Shown here piece by piece: positions 1-12,527 of a stretch of 64,000 nucleotides of DNA (its first letter is position 1; each line of letters opens with the position of its first letter). The notes under the pieces are model-generated. The model did not search any database. It was not told the origin of the DNA and saw nothing but the letters and a program-made list of their open reading frames with translations. A program made the translations under genes and the position numbers. The stretch is from Aricia agestis (Eukaryota; Arthropoda; Insecta; Lepidoptera; Lycaenidae): NCBI RefSeq assembly GCF_905147365.1, contig NC_056428.1, positions 36,437,001-36,501,000 of the forward strand, in the 5' to 3' direction.

Positions 1-119
1 CAATGAATGCCAACTTTTTTCCTCCTGTTGCCCAATTCATAAAACAGCTTATTTAAGAGTGTGTTTCCGAGAAAAAACTTTCGCCGATATTTTAAATGTA
101 TCCTTTTAGAGCATAAATA

Positions 120-1394
120 TTAGATTGGGGGAAAAGTTTCTTCGCATTTTATATAAAAATTCAAAAGGTTTTTTATAAAGTTTATTTACAATTGACTAAA
201 GTATACAGGTGCCATTTTGTTAGATAACTTTTAGGCTTTTGCCATCTTGTTGGTATCATGATCCCATTGCCATGAAAATTTTGGGGCTTCTGATGAAAAA
301 AACTGCGACAAGTGGTTTTGGCAGTCCTCTTGTGATGTCAACTTGACACAAGGAATTCTGCAGCGACCGAAACAGGTGGAAATCTGAAGGTACTATACGG
401 CGGATGCATTAACACCTCCCAGCCTAACTCCCGTAATTTTTGCTGAGTGGCTAAAAATGTGTGAGTTCTAGCGTTATCATGGTGAAAAATCACACCCCTT
501 CTGTTGATTAATTCCGGCCCCTTTCTCTCAACTTCTTGCTTTGATCTCATCAGTTTTTCGCAGTACGGTTCAGAATCGATGGTCCTGCCTGGCGGTAACA
601 GCTCATAATGAATAATGCGCTTACAATCCCACATCCCACACAGCATCACCTTGTTGCGAGTGCGGGTTACGCTACAGTCTGTGAAGCCTGACCGGCCTTT
701 AACTATGATCTTTTTCGCACGTTCTTGTCGTACGTGATCTACTTTTCATCACCGGTTATCAGCTTCTTCAAAAATAGTTCGGTTTCATTACGTCGTAATA
801 AAGAATCCCAAATGAGTACACTGTTCATTAGGTTTCTTTCAGAAAGCTCATGAGGCACCCAAATATCGAGCTTTTTTGTGTACCCAGCTTTTTTTAAAAT
901 GCACCAAAACCGTTTTGTGGTCAAATCAAGTTCTTTAGCTACATCGTAGGTCGTAACTATTAATATGCCGATATTGCTCCACTTTTTCAAGAATGGCATC
1001 AGTTTTGTCCGTAACAGGGCGACCGGAGCGACGTGCATCATCGATATCAAAATTTCCGGATTGAAAACGCTTAAACCAAATTTGCGCTACTCTCACAGAT
1101 ACTGCATTAGGTCCATAAACATTACAATTTTTTTTCGCGGCTTGTGTTGCATTTTTACCTTTTTGTAATGAAATTTTAAAATATATCGAATTTAATCATT
1201 AGAATCACTCATTTTAACAATAAGAAAACAAATGAAAATCTCAAATTTACCTAATTTGAATTTGGAATTGTCTTCTGTAAAATTAAAACTTTTTAATGAT
1301 ACCAAAATCAGCCAGATACAATTGGTATAGTCCAAGAGATTTTATGACAAGTTCATACACACTATAATACGAAAAGACTTTTTCCCCAACCTAT
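120..1394 (-). mobile_element. Mariner (Tc1/mariner) element 1, decayed
   Basis: The element is bounded by inverted ends. The left end starts TTAGATTGGGGGAAAAG and the right end finishes CTTTTTCCCCAACCTA. A TA lies just outside the left end, as expected for mariner target choice. The reading direction is right to left. At about 1.27 kb the length is normal for an intact mariner, but the gene inside is broken. Confidence 0.85.
338..1165 (-). pseudogene. Mariner transposase pseudogene
   Basis: Read right to left, the remains include a second HTH-like region (VAQIWFKRFQSGNFDIDDA, RRSGRP), then YTKKLDIWVPHEL, the first catalytic Asp in ITGDEK, and the second Asp in VIFHHDNARTH. These are the landmarks of a DD34D mariner transposase. 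Several frame breaks separate the pieces and the segment between the two Asp motifs changes frame. The protein cannot be made. Confidence 0.85.
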
Positions 1395-1397
1395 TAG

Positions 1398-2213
1398 AAT
1401 GTATTTTATACGGGCGATAGTGCGCACCGAGGTGACGAAGTTCGCGCGAATAAAATACGACCCGCACACGGCACAGGTCAACTATAATGAAGTAAAAACC
1501 TGAAAAACTTAAAAGGGTGAGTAGAATAGAAACGAAGATTCGAATCGCAACCGGCGAGACGTGAAATACAAAATTCAACGTATTCATATCGTACTGAACA
1601 CTAAAGGAAATGTAATAAATTAAGGAAATGTATTAACTTGCATGGAAGAACTGACTTCAAAGGCTTTGATTTGCTCCAAAGTTCTTCAATGCGCCCTGGG
1701 CTGACTCGAGACAAATGCTAATATTCTCTTAACAGAATAAAACCAATAACCATCAAAAGGAACTAGAACTTGCAAGGAGCGAGTGGTTTATAATAGGCGA
1801 TAATCCAACTCCGCTATATCTAATAATATTTGAGACTCACGACTGGGGTTTCCGGGACTCAGGATTCAAAGCGTCGCCTATACAAATTAGTTTTAAGCTT
1901 TCTCACCGGTGTACTTATCGAATTATTGCGTCGAAAAGCTTGCGGATTGGTAAATTTCGCATGACATAATGCGACTACGTTTCTATCCCGTGGCTAATCT
2001 GCGTTGATTTAATCATTATCGTAGGCACTAATTAGTGTTACTTGTGGTTATCATTAATTAGTTGGTAATATTGGTTAATCGGCCCTGTTTTAGTTATGGT
2101 ATCAATTTCGCAGCCTGTTAATTAATTACTATTCACTATTCAATCATACGCTTTAGTTGGGATTTTCTTTGGTATTTGCGCTCAATTAATATCTACATAC
2201 GAGTTTTCGATGC
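1398..2213. other. No supportable gene
   Basis: AT-rich sequence without recognised repeats or exons. AATAGGCGATAATCC and GGATTCAAAGCGTCGCCTAT (1793-1881) face each other loosely and may be an old MITE. Confidence 0.5.
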
Positions 2214-2940
2214 TCATGTAGGGGAAAAAATTAATTGGATATCGGCGCATAGTACATCTTGATGAGGGATTCGAGTGACTTTAGTTTTGGAAAACAGAAC
2301 TTGATAGGGGTGAAATTTATGCGAGAAAACAATAGTTTGTAATAAAACTATGTATCGACACAACAGTTTGCCCTTTGCATCTATTATGATAAAGTACCTG
2401 GATGACCGAGCTTTGCTCGGTATTATAGCAAACACTCATTGACTTCGTGTTACTTAACAACGCCATCTGCTGGAATCGCTTTAGCTGTTGTTGTGTCGTT
2501 AAAGCAATTAGCTGCTCACAAAATAGTATTATTATTCGCCAATAGATGTCAGGAAGAGTCAGTTTTCAGTTTATCGATTATCCATAAAACACGAATAAAA
2601 ATACATTTTCTAAAAATGATTTCTAGCTAGATCGATTCATCGCCCCCGAAACCCCCTTTAAACTAAATTTCATGAAAATCGTTGGAGCCGATAGTATATA
2701 CAAGAATTGCTCGTTTAAAGATATAACTAGCTATTTGACCGAGCTTTGCTCGGTATTCGATAAATCACGAATAAAATAACATTTTCTAAAAATGATCCCT
2801 AGCTAGATCGATTTATCGCCCCCAAAACCACCTATATACTAAATTTCATGAAAATCGTTGGAGCCGATTCCGAGGTTCCAATTATATATTTATATATATA
2901 CAAGAATTGCTCGTTTAAAGATATAAGATATTTATTTAAC
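2214..2940 (+). repeat. Interspersed repeat with ACCGAGCTTTGCTCGGT hairpin, two tails in tandem
   Basis: Two successive copies of the same 3' segment lie here, at about 2590-2733 and 2770-2936. Each contains AATTTCATGAAAATCGTTGG and ends CAAGAATTGCTCGTTTAAAG. The palindrome ACCGAGC-TTT-GCTCGGT occurs at about 2405 and 2738. A third copy is at 51728-51931. This is probably the 3' end of a non-autonomous retroelement; I cannot name the family. Confidence 0.65.
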
Positions 2941-3261
2941 ATGACTCATTACAGTATTTTTGGTCAAAGTTACTATAATATAATAACATGAACAGTTTAT
3001 TGACAATGTATTATGGTTGTCCAAGCGCGAACGACACTCTCGAACGACAGTCTGCCTAGTCCAGAGAAATTAACTGATCAGTTTTCTAAGTAATAAGGAT
3101 CAGGAACATCGTACCTATAACAGACATAGAAATAGTAGATTTATTCAATCGAATCTACATGCACTGATTGCAAATAAAAGTGCAAACAGTGCATGTAGGT
3201 TACTTTTAGTTAATTAAAGTCGCTAAAAGTAAGATAGACCTTTCATTTGCAATCAGTGCCG

Positions 3262-3579
3262 ATACGTGGGAGAGCCATGCTTCGCCACGAACGGGCCGGC
3301 TCGACCGGAGAAATGCACTCAAACACAGCGCTTGCGCTGTGTTTCGCCGAGTGAGTGAGTTTACCGGAGGCCAAATCCTCTACCCTATTCTCTCCTCTAC
3401 CCTCCCCTATTCCCTTCCCTTCCCTTCCCTACCCTCCCCTATTACCTACCCTATTCCCTCTTAAAAGGCCGGCAACGCACTTGCGGCTTTTCTGCTGCTG
3501 CGAGTGTCCATGGGCGCCAGAAGTTGCTTTCTACCCGTGGTGACCCGTTTGCTCGTTTGCCCCCTTATTTAAAAAAAAA
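3262..3579 (+). repeat. SINE-like repeat 'GTGACCCGTTTGCTCG' family, copy 1
   Basis: The copy begins with GAGAGCCATGCTTCG, contains GCGCTTGCGCTGTG and a pyrimidine tract built of CCTA/CCCTTCC units, and ends TTTGCTCGTTTGCCCC followed by an A run. Five more copies occur in the window (12216, 38093, 41765, 50190, 61909). The A-rich tail suggests retroposition. The pyrimidine tract differs in length between copies. Confidence 0.8.
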
Positions 3580-4085
3580 GTGCCACGAACGCTCTATCGA
3601 CTATGTACAATATTTTCAGGATGCCAGCTGGTAGTAATAAAATCTAAGAAGTCGGCGTAAAAATTTGTAAAAGGGAATATTTTAAAAAAGTCAAGGATGA
3701 AATACAATGATTGAAGTGCCAAGTTAACGAGCTCTGTAGACTCGAGTGGTCGCGATTCCTTTTTACTACTGAGCTGAGGTTTTTTTATTGCAAGTAACTT
3801 TATACAAACAGTCCATTACGTGATCTATAATACTTTTAGATATAAAGAGAACTATTACGACGGAAATAGCGGTTTCCATTTCATCGAATCGGCCATTTAT
3901 TTTATTTGTTTCATTTGTGATATTAATTCCACAATACTGCTTCGATAATAATCGATGCTATCTCGTCATAATAAACGTCAAACCTGTCAGTTTCAAGCTA
4001 ACCGCACGTACGCGTTCTGATTGGTCGAAAATAAAAAAATCAGTCATTGAATAAATTGAAGATGTATTCAAATTAGATTACAAAA

Positions 4086-4567
4086 AAATCGGCCAAGTGC
4101 GAATCCGACTCGCGCACGAAGGGTTCCGTACCACAATAGAGCAAAAATAGGCCAAAAATGGTGTTTTTTGTATGGGAGCCATCCCTTAATTATTAAAACT
4201 ATTTATTTTTTATTATTAATTATTAAAATACAAATACAACTGAGTTTTCGTGAATACTTATGTATGTAAGTGCCTATGTGTTGCCCTTATTGATATCGAG
4301 CAAAAAATAACAAACAAATCACGTTTATTGTATGGGAGCCCCCTTTAAATATTTATTTTGTTTTTAGTATTTGTTGTTATAGCGGCAACAGATATACACA
4401 ATCTGTGAAAATTTCAGAAGTATAGCAATAGCGGTTTTCAGTTACAACCTGGAGACACACAGACTGACAGACGAACAGACAGACAGACGAACAGACGGAC
4501 AGACATCGAAGTCTTAGTAATAGGGTCCTGTCTTTACTCTTTACCCTTTGGGTACGGAACCCTAAAA
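4086..4567 (-). repeat. GGTTCCGTACC-bounded interspersed repeat, copy 1
   Basis: The copy starts CGGCCAAGTGCGAATCCGAC, ends CCCTTTGGGTACGGAACCC, and contains GTATGGGAGCC, AGCGGCAACAGATATACA and a GACA-type microsatellite (about 4460-4505). Many diverged copies exist in both orientations in the window. It has no coding capacity. Both ends carry a GGTTCCGTACC word in opposite orientation, which suggests a non-autonomous DNA or Helitron-like origin. I leave the family open. Confidence 0.75.
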
Positions 4568-5528
4568 AGCATAATTAAGGTGCAAGTGCAAGGTGCACTA
4601 TCAACGAAACATTTCACAAAACCTAACTTTTTTGTTACCTCATTACTGCATAAAATATGAAACACTAAGCGGAATAAACTTAACAGCTTTAGTGTTAAGT
4701 TGAAACACACTAAGCAAACAAGAGGTCCGCAGTCCTTTCATAATTCCTCGCCAAAGGAACCGTCTTAAAGGTTAAAACGAGGTATTCATGAAAACGTTGT
4801 AAACTCCAATGCACCTCCTCAGATTTTCGTGTAGATTTTTGTTATTTGCAATTTGGCTAACATTTCTGGTCGGTATTAATTATATAACAATTTGATACTT
4901 TCCAAAAATATACAGATTGTTTCAAATGAGGTATAGTAAGCCGAAAGGACACTCTGAACAACTTTTGTTCTAAGACTTTTGGAAATTCACTAAAAAAATT
5001 GATTCTCCATAGAAACTTTGTTGGTGACGTGACTTTTTGCTATGGAAAAACAAAATTAGTGGTATAAAAATATCCGAAAACTAGATGAGAAGATGAAAAT
5101 CATTATGTTATTTTTTTACAATTTGACTAAAATGTTTACTCAGATTTGATTACATTCCAATATGATTTAAAGGAAAAAGTTACAACAATAAACTATGAGG
5201 TAGAAAAAGATCGGAAAACTAGATATTATGTATGAAAAACTCATAACTATCTGATGAAAAAATTCTGTAGCGCGTTAGTAACCTACATAAATTACAACTC
5301 TCAGACCTTTCTGAAAGTGCAAGCAATAGATTAACAAAGTTTGTCGGACAAACGGCGTATATGTGCATGGAATATGAACAACGCAACAAACTTATAAAAA
5401 TATATTGAAACTTCGAGTTAATGTTTGTAGTGGAAAAATTACATCGAACTCATGGAAGTTTAAGCTAAAACAAAGAAACAGCGTACCACAGAGGGGCAGC
5501 AAGTATACAGCTGAGTTATCGTACCGAT
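4568..5528. other. No supportable gene
   Basis: AT-rich spacer between a repeat copy and a hAT-type MITE. No frame above background and no repeat recognised. Confidence 0.5.
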
Positions 5529-5702
5529 CAGTGCCGGCTTAAGCGCGACCAGCGCCCTGGGCGAGATTTCTTCGGCGCACACGGGTGCTGGTGCTTATGG
5601 TAGAGCTAGAGCCGGTGGTGCCCCTTTTTGTCTGCCTTCGGCGCCTCTTTTTGTCCGGCGCCCTGGGCGTTCGCCTAGCGTTCCCCCCTAACGCCGCTAC
5701 TG
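5529..5702. mobile_element. hAT-type MITE, 174 bp, 8-bp duplication
   Basis: A GC-rich element starts CAGTGCCGGCTTAAG and ends TAACGCCGCTACTG. It is flanked by GTACCGAT (5521-5528) and GTATCGAT (5703-5710), an 8-bp target duplication with one change. The 5'-CAGTG ends and the 8-bp duplication are hAT hallmarks. GGCGCC words recur inside. Two overlapping open frames here are by-products of GC content. Confidence 0.75.
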
Positions 5703-5718
5703 GTATCGATATCGAATC

Positions 5719-5944
5719 TTTAAGGCGATGCTCTGATAATTTGGCTGTAGCGATATCGCTTTTTCTCAGCAATGACTAAGGCTAAGAAATTAAAGTTCAT
5801 TATCAGTATTCATCGAGTATTTGTCTATGAATTACCCATAGCATAACACGATTGGTCAACTTTTATAACAGAATAATCCATATACTTATGTGATGGAAGG
5901 AATAATCAATCAAAAAGACCTCTGTAAAAAAGGGATTCCTATTT
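5719..5944 (-). mobile_element. Truncated copy of the 450-bp MITE family (copy 1)
   Basis: The sequence matches the right-hand half of the elements at 7777-8224 and 23004-23460 in reverse orientation. It shares TTAAGGCGATGC, GCGATATCGCT and ACACGATTGGTCAAC. The copy breaks off after GGGATTCCTATTT and folds back on itself (see 5926-5967). Confidence 0.75.
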
Positions 5945-5967
5945 GGCAAAATAGGAATCCCTTTTTT
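5926..5967. repeat. Snap-back palindrome at a MITE truncation point
   Basis: AAAAAAGGGATTCCTATTT is followed by a 3-4 nt turn and then its reverse complement. The first arm is genuine MITE sequence, as seen in the copy at 23004-23460. The second arm replaces what should follow. Confidence 0.8.
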
Positions 5968-6929
5968 ATAATATAATATACCTAATAATTTGTCTAATTT
6001 ATTGAAAAATTAACTTTAAGTTAAATTTCCAACGGGAGCGAATTCTTTGAAGTGTTCGGAATACACCATAAGTTTTTTAAATTTTTAAATTAATATTTAA
6101 TACCTTAAGAGGAGTCCACACCGCCCTTTTTTTCATACAAACGTTGTCCCCTGTTTCCTCCCTAGATAATGCTAGTAGAGTTATAATTTTTTTCCTGAAT
6201 ACCTACGGCCACTAATACAATTCCCTATGTTTTCTTTTTTGTGATAATTTAATTATTAAATAAGATATGAACGTTCAAAAACCCAAAAAAATTGCCAAAT
6301 TTTTCCGCTGTGTTGAAACGTCCAGAAAACAGATTTGGCTAGATTATACAAAAAAATCAAAACATAGGAACACAGCTCAATCCTTTTTTTAATCTTAAAT
6401 GAAAAACTACTTAAATCTCTATCGCGTTCTGCGGTATAGGCTTGAGGTAACGGAGACAGCTATAGATATTACACGTACTTTTTTTTCATTTCTCTAGCCC
6501 CTGGTGTATCCTCTTAAAAAAATTGTGTGACGTGCTCGGTTTTGAAACCGCGCGCGCTACCTAAGAATGCCGCGCGGAGGCCTACTTTCAGCGTTAAATT
6601 AAAATTATAAATACTAGAGATAGAATTCCGGGAGTCAGGAGTTTTTTTATGGAAATTTCCTACTCTTTAAGAATTTTAATTTCTTAAATGTTAACAGTTT
6701 CGGAGTTTTTAACAAAAATGGTAATACCTTTTTTTTTTGCAACCTAATTTGCTTATAACTTTTGCAATTTTTTGTGTGCTAATACACGCTTCCGATACTT
6801 TTTTCTAGACGTCATCCCAAATCTAATGAGCTATCGAAAGTATTTTTAGGACCCTTATCTCTATATTTCACCATTCTCAACTTATCGCTTAGACCATTAG
6901 GGCCCATCTTAGGGCCTGTAGGCCTACTA
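5968..6929. other. No supportable gene
   Basis: AT-rich with T and A runs (6479-6488, 6730-6740). Nothing identified. Confidence 0.5.
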
Positions 6930-7052
6930 CGAAACTGTTTTGAGACTCAAATAAACGGACGAGAATGCCGCGTCTCTAACAACGTCATTTCACGTTTGTT
7001 AGAGCAAGACGCGGAATTCTCGTCCGATTGTTTGAGTCTCTAAACAGTTTCA
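6930..7052. repeat. Imperfect inverted repeat, ~50-bp arms
   Basis: GAAACTGTTTTGAGACTCAA pairs with TTGAGTCTCTAAACAGTTTC, and GGACGAGAATGCCGCGTCT pairs with GACGCGGAATTCTCGTCC. The loop is short. It is probably a MITE or MITE relic; no clear target duplication is visible. Confidence 0.65.
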
Positions 7053-7059
7053 TGGTACA

Positions 7060-7168
7060 AGGCAAGGCCACAATACTGCGTTGCGGCGCCGTATCGCAAA
7101 ATCAACCCTTGCAGAACAATGTAGATTTTTAAGTTGCGACGCCGCAATACAATGTTGTGGCTTGGCAC
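7060..7168. repeat. Inverted repeat of the AGGCCACAA family
   Basis: The arms CAAGGCCACAATACTGCG-type and CAATGTTGTGGCTTGG enclose CGTTGCGGCGCCG and TTGCGACGCCGC. A related element lies at 25101-25193, so this is a repeat family and not a chance palindrome. Confidence 0.6.
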
Positions 7169-7776
7169 TTATGCCCTAAATTTTAGAGCATAAGAGCCAA
7201 GCTGGGGGCCATGACTGAGGAGTATCATTTTAGGACCATAATTCTAAAATGCTAGATACTCTTCCGCCCAAAAAAAAATTATTTTGTAAAAAAAAATAAT
7301 TAATAAAAACACGCGTTACAGGCAAACTCTATATCTGGAATATAAAGAGCAATCCTATGTATGTAACGCACAATACATTCCGGGATAACGCGAGTTTCAT
7401 CCACCTGACTCAGCTAAGTGAATAAATGTGATGGCAAATTGATTCCAGCGGCACACTTGACCTCAATATATTTCCCGCTTGAGATATTTTCGGATTTTAA
7501 CCAGAGGTACCGGGCTCATTAACATTCTTTAATTAATTAAATGTAACATGGCCTACTAATATAATATATTCAGTGTTACAATAGATGCATGTGTTACAAT
7601 GTTAAAGTGGAATTAGCAACTACATGTGTTACAAAGTTACAGTAGGTAAGTCCAGAAATATCTTGTAAGCCTGAAATTAACGATATTTAAACATTACATA
7701 ATGTCAAATTCATATCGAAGGCAAAACCCATGTAGCCCACACACTGAAAATTAGGTAGGTACGGTTAATTTTACTT

Positions 7777-8224
7777 TATTGAGGTGACGATGCGTTAAAG
7801 TAAAAAATCGTTTTGGATAGGTATGTTTTAGATCGCTTGTTGTCTAAGAGAGGCCGGCCCGGCCTCGCAGAAAAGAGAGTAAGCGTAAGCGACAAAATGG
7901 GTTTAGTGGCCTAATTTAAAAACCATAAATATATTTCATATAGGTAAGCTATGGGCAAATTATAGTGTATGCTTGAACTATTTTATGTACAAATTTTGGA
8001 AGCTTAAATCACTCGCCTCTGTTGACAAAATTAGAATTCCTGTTTTATAGAGGTATTTTTGATTAATTATGCTGTGTTATAAACGTTGACCAATCGTGTT
8101 ATGCTATGGGTAATTCAAAGATAAAGACATGCTGAATACTGACAATGAACTTTAATTTCTTAGCTTTAGTCATTGTTGAGAAAAATCGATATCGCTGCAG
8201 TCAAATTATCAAGGCGTCACCTTA
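7777..8224. mobile_element. MITE of ~450 bp, copy 2
   Basis: The ends GAGGTGACGATGCG and AAGGCGTCACCTTAA form inverted repeats. The body, including AAGCTATGGGCAAATTA, TTGGAAGCTTAAATCACTC and TGACCAATCGTGTTATGCT, aligns along its length with 23004-23460 and in part with 5719-5944. No transposase frame is present. Confidence 0.7.
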
Positions 8225-8297
8225 AATTATTTAAATAGTAGATCTATAGTTAGGATAAACAAGTAAATACAAGAAATTTATCTAACAATTACCTTTA

Positions 8298-8603
8298 GGG
8301 TGGGTTGCACCAACTTACTTAACTACAACAGACTGTAATTTTAACTACAGTGCAAAATGTCAAATCTTTGGTTAAAGTTTGGTTAAACTGACGCTGTCAA
8401 CATACAAAAACGCCATTTTTGACAGTAACTCTCCTTTACCAGCAGCGCCCCCGCCCACGTTCATTTAAAGCCTTGTCGGACCAGCAACAGACATCTGTCA
8501 AATTCTGTGGTCAAAGTTAAGGTTAAAGTTAACTTAGCCTTAACTATAACCATAACTTTGACCATAACTGTAACTATAACCACGCCTTTGGTGCAACCCA
8601 CCC
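8298..8603. mobile_element. MITE, 306 bp, TTA duplication
   Basis: The terminal repeats GGGTGGGTTGCACCAA and TTGGTGCAACCCACCC are perfect inverted copies, flanked on both sides by TTA (8295-8297, 8604-8606). The interior has repeated GGTTAAAGTT-like words. A TWA 3-bp duplication is typical of PIF/Harbinger-type MITEs. Sequence near 16380-16460 resembles its centre. Confidence 0.85.
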
Positions 8604-8994
8604 TTAGACAGCCAAAACCATAAACCAAAGACTGTTTTCAAACCATAAACGTATACGCTATTATTTCAATAAGAGTCATTCTAAGTTACCTCCGTGTTAC
8701 GGCAACGTAATGAGCAGGGGGAGTTACACCCATCCGTTTGCAGAAAGTTATTAAAGGAATAAATCAGGTAGAATGAACCTTCATAGTACAGTCCATACTG
8801 AGCTCGCAATTAATCGGCCGCTGGGCGCTGCGGATGTCATAATTTTTTGTAAAAAGCCCATCCTTGATCGTGTGAAAGGCTCTTTAAGTTTATTACACGC
8901 TGATAAATAGATTGTAGACGTTAAACACTTTACTAATGAAAATATTTACGCAAGAACTAAAGAAAGTAGGTACTGTCTTCGTCTGATACGTTGG

Positions 8995-9790
8995 AAAAAT
9001 CGACTAAGTTCGAGTCCGACTCGCGCACGATGGGTTCTGCAGCATTACAGAGCAAAAACAGGCCAAAAATCAATGTCCTGTTTATATTTAATCAATTTGT
9101 TTAGATGTTTATTTTATTTTTATTTTACAATTTATTAATTAAGTACAAATATAATTGAAGATTTTGTAAGTATTTCAAGTACTTACCATTATTGCCAAAA
9201 AATTACGTTTGTTGTATCGGAGTTGTATTAAATATAAATTTTATTTTGTTTTTAGTGTTTGTTGTTATAGCGGCAACAGAAATACATAATCTGTGAAAAT
9301 TGCAGGAAGTCTGGCTACAGCAATTTTTGAGATACAGCATACAGCCCAAAGGTAGACAGACGGGCAAACAGCTAAGTCTTAGTAAGGCCCGATTCGACCA
9401 AACTTGAAGTTACACGAGTATAACTATCATGAGAATAATTTTACTCCTTTAATTTACTCTAGGGTATTATCGTTTGCATTTTACCAAGTTACTCAAAGAG
9501 TATGAAATAAAATGTCAATTATAGTTCACAATGACACCGACCGTGACAGTTGAACCCTGTTGTGCAATTATTCTCAGTTTAATATTTACTCCACTAAAAT
9601 AGCCCGTGTAAATATTTACTCCCGTGTAATTAGCTCATTCTTGGATTAGAAGTTGGAAAATCGCAAACCCAGCTTACTCTTAGATTAGGAGACAGTTATA
9701 CTCGAGTAAAATTTTACTCCAGTTTGGTCGAATCCGCCCTAAATATAATAATAGGGTCCCGTTTTTACCGTTAAGTTATGGAACGCTGAA
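8995..9790 (-). repeat. GGTTCCGTACC-bounded repeat, copy 2, interrupted by a MITE
   Basis: The left end AGTTCGAGTCCGACTCGCG and right end AGGGTCCCGTTTTTACCG belong to this family. The copy is split by the MITE at 9386-9739; the host reading AGTCTTAGTAA resumes as TAATAGGGTCCCG beyond it. The family copy is therefore older than the MITE. Confidence 0.7.
9386..9739. mobile_element. MITE, 354 bp, nested, TAA duplication
   Basis: The ends GGCCCGATTCGACCAAACT and AGTTTGGTCGAATCCGCCC are inverted repeats differing at few positions. TAA flanks both sides (9383-9385, 9740-9742). The interior repeats TTTACTC/GAGTAAA words in both directions. It sits inside the repeat copy at 8995-9790. Confidence 0.8.
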
Positions 9791-9799
9791 AATTAAAAT

Positions 9800-12215
9800 A
9801 TGATAAAGACAAAATTATATGACAAAGCTCTTGGATAGGTAAACTTATGTCAAAAACCTGAGAAACCAATATAAATCCGTTAAAAACTTCCCACTGCATG
9901 AGATGGGATTTGGATGGAATGGGATTTGATTTTATTGACATAAAACATAAACAGCAGATCAAAACACACAGCCTACTCATTATGTGAGGGTTAGTAAAAA
10001 TACGTATACGTTGAAGTGGGCGGAAAAGTACCTACCCGTACTAAATGCTGTACAATGCCGGATATCTCGCGATTCTTGGAAATCTATTGTTATCGCGGTA
10101 GACCGCTTGGCGGTTGATAGGTTAATTTATTTACTCAAGACCTCATTATACATTTAATGAAAAAAACCTATAATTCTATTATTGGAAGAAGCTTACGATT
10201 CTCCGCTACATTTATTTTCGGGTCTGATTTTATAAATTCGAATGCGAATTCAATAAAAATATCACAATAACAAGTTATTTATAAATAGGCTAGCAAACAA
10301 AACACAATGCTCACAGCTTTCATATTCAGTTTTTTTTTTATATGTCAAGTAGGATAAATGTTACAATACAATACCTATACAAAACATAAAGCCTCATCTT
10401 TAGGTACGTTGGACCAGGTTTGATTACGATAATTGCTACCACGATTGAGCCATCTGTCTGCAGTAAGGACGATCTATCATAATAATATTATGGCCCGCTA
10501 CAAGTTTGAAATCTCCAATGTTTGTCCATCATTGGCTACGTGGAAAGGCCGCATTATGTATTAGTACTGGAAAAGACTGAAAGTCTTCAATTGTTCTAAC
10601 ACGTGCCTCGTCTTTTTTTATAACTGACATTTAGCACTTCAATTTCTCTATGTAGAGCGTCAATATAAAATGCTCAGAAACGGCTCTGTGAAATTGTGAA
10701 CGCTCCAATGGCTCGATAATATCCCAATAGGAAAATAAATGGGAAGAAATTATATGTAAATTTAGTTTCATAGAAGGATTTTGTACTGTATATTTTGAAA
10801 TTATTTCAGCTACTTATTCGAGATCATTTAAAACTATCTTTCTAATAATATATTCACACTTTATACACAGTTTATATCATTTCATTAGTGTTTACGGTAT
10901 CATCGTAATGTATTGTGTGTATTTGTGAGCACATGAAAAAAAATACAAAAAATCACCAAACCTTTCTATTGATTCTGAAAGGATGCTATTTTCCGAGCAA
11001 GAAAAGGCAATAATTTCAGCAAACACCCAAACTATAATTATTGTTCTAACGAATAAAGATAGAAACTCGATACACGCTCGATCATATTATTATATCTACA
11101 TTCGGAGTCAGGAAATACGCAATCGTTGAAAACAGTAACAAGTACAACAAGTAGTTAAAAACTTCCTTATTTGGATTTTGGGGTGACGGTTTCGACTAAT
11201 CACAAGCCCACATGACGTGTATCGTGTCATACAGTAATGCACAAAACGAATCCAGTCAGGTCTGCCTGCGATCAGTCCGACCGTAAGGAACGGCCTCCCT
11301 GCATAGTGCATATAATAATAAGCCTGCACCTCGCGTCGATCACTTCAAATTGACGCTGCAAACTTAGCTTCGCGATATATCCGCATGCTGCATAGTGCGT
11401 ACCTTCAAGTATTTTACCCCCTCGCTCAACTAAAGTGTATATAAGAGAGCGGCACTTAGTAGAGGCACTGGCTGTACAAGTCCAACAGGAAACATTTCAG
11501 GGTTGCGAGGCGGCGGGCGAGACAGGCTGTTAGGATTCCAATCCACACATTCAAAAAGTATACGATCTCTTCACCGGCATGCAATACACGAGGCGACAGG
11601 TCAACCTATGCTAGTCGAAATCTCAATGAATACCATAACGGACAGCGGCAAAATCTGACAAATATTTGTAAGATTTCACCTTAAAAATGTTATAAGATCC
11701 CAACGATAATATTGACGAACCTTCATAACATCATGATCGCAAGAGTGTCTGACTGATTCAACTTTAAATTTTGGAACGGACACACTTAGTCCCGAGAAAA
11801 GACATTGGATAGTATTTATCTCGAAAAACTAGATTTTCCGCGTGTATAGTATCGACAAAAGGCGGCGCAAGGCATCTATATTTTAAATTTGCAAGTCACT
11901 TTATCAACTCGTTTAGATTTTCCTAGGGGACACGTTTATTGTAGCAAAACTGTACGGCTACCGCGCGATAAGCTATTAATTCTGAACGTGAGAATTTGTA
12001 ACATATTATTGCATATTAATAATTGAGTAAAAGGCGGTTTAGTTAGTTAAGGGAAATATTTAATCAGCAATCAACAAAGAAACTGAACCGTAATAATCGA
12101 ATAGGTTAGATTAGGTTAGGGGGCTTAGTTAGGCAATGTAAACAAGGATTGCGAGCATCATGCATAAACTACCGGATATATTTTGGCCTTGTATTTCTTT
12201 GGTGTTTCTTTTTTG
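9800..12215. other. No supportable gene
   Basis: A 2.4-kb stretch without recognised elements except a 30-bp motif at about 10060-10090, also found at 26480 and 61090, and the TATA-like site at 11440. A degenerate TTAGG-like stretch lies just inside its right end, at 12106-12123. Confidence 0.5.
11440..11490 (+). promoter_or_regulatory. TATA-box/initiator-like core, unproven
   Basis: GTGTATATAAGAGAGCGGC has the form of a TATA box, and GCACTGG/ACAAGTCC-like start candidates lie 25-45 bp downstream. No coding frame or LTR border accompanies it, so it may be a chance match or a remnant of a lost element. Confidence 0.2.
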
Positions 12216-12527
12216 ATGTTTTTTTTTTTATGAAATAAGGGGGCAAACGAGCAAACGGGTCACCTGATGAAAAGCAACTTCCGTCGCCCATGGACACTCG
12301 CAGCATCAGAAGAGCTGCATGTGCGTTGCCGGCCTTTTAAGAGGGAATAGGGTAATAGGGGAGGGTAGGGAAGAGAAGGGAATAGGGTAGGGGATTGGGC
12401 CTCCGGTAAACTCACTCACTCGGCGAAACACAGCGCAAGCGCTGTTTCACGCCGGTTTTCTGTGAGAACGTGGTATTTATCCGGTCGAGCCGGCCCATTC
12501 GTGCCGAAGCACGGCTCTCCCACGTAT
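12216..12527 (-). repeat. SINE-like repeat, copy 2
   Basis: Reversed relative to copy 1, it runs from a T run and GGGGGCAAACGAGCAAACGG to CACGGCTCTCCCACGTA. It includes the purine tract AGGGAATAGGG and GCGCAAGCGCTG. It is close to full length. Confidence 0.8.

Noticed and set aside
5539..5779. Arg-rich 77-codon frame and its 64-codon partner
   Set aside because: Both lie in or next to the GC-rich hAT-type MITE at 5529-5702.
12106..12123. TTAGG-like stretch (GGTTAGATTAGGTTAGG), the insect telomere unit
   Set aside because: Only about three imperfect units; too short to be an interstitial telomeric array.
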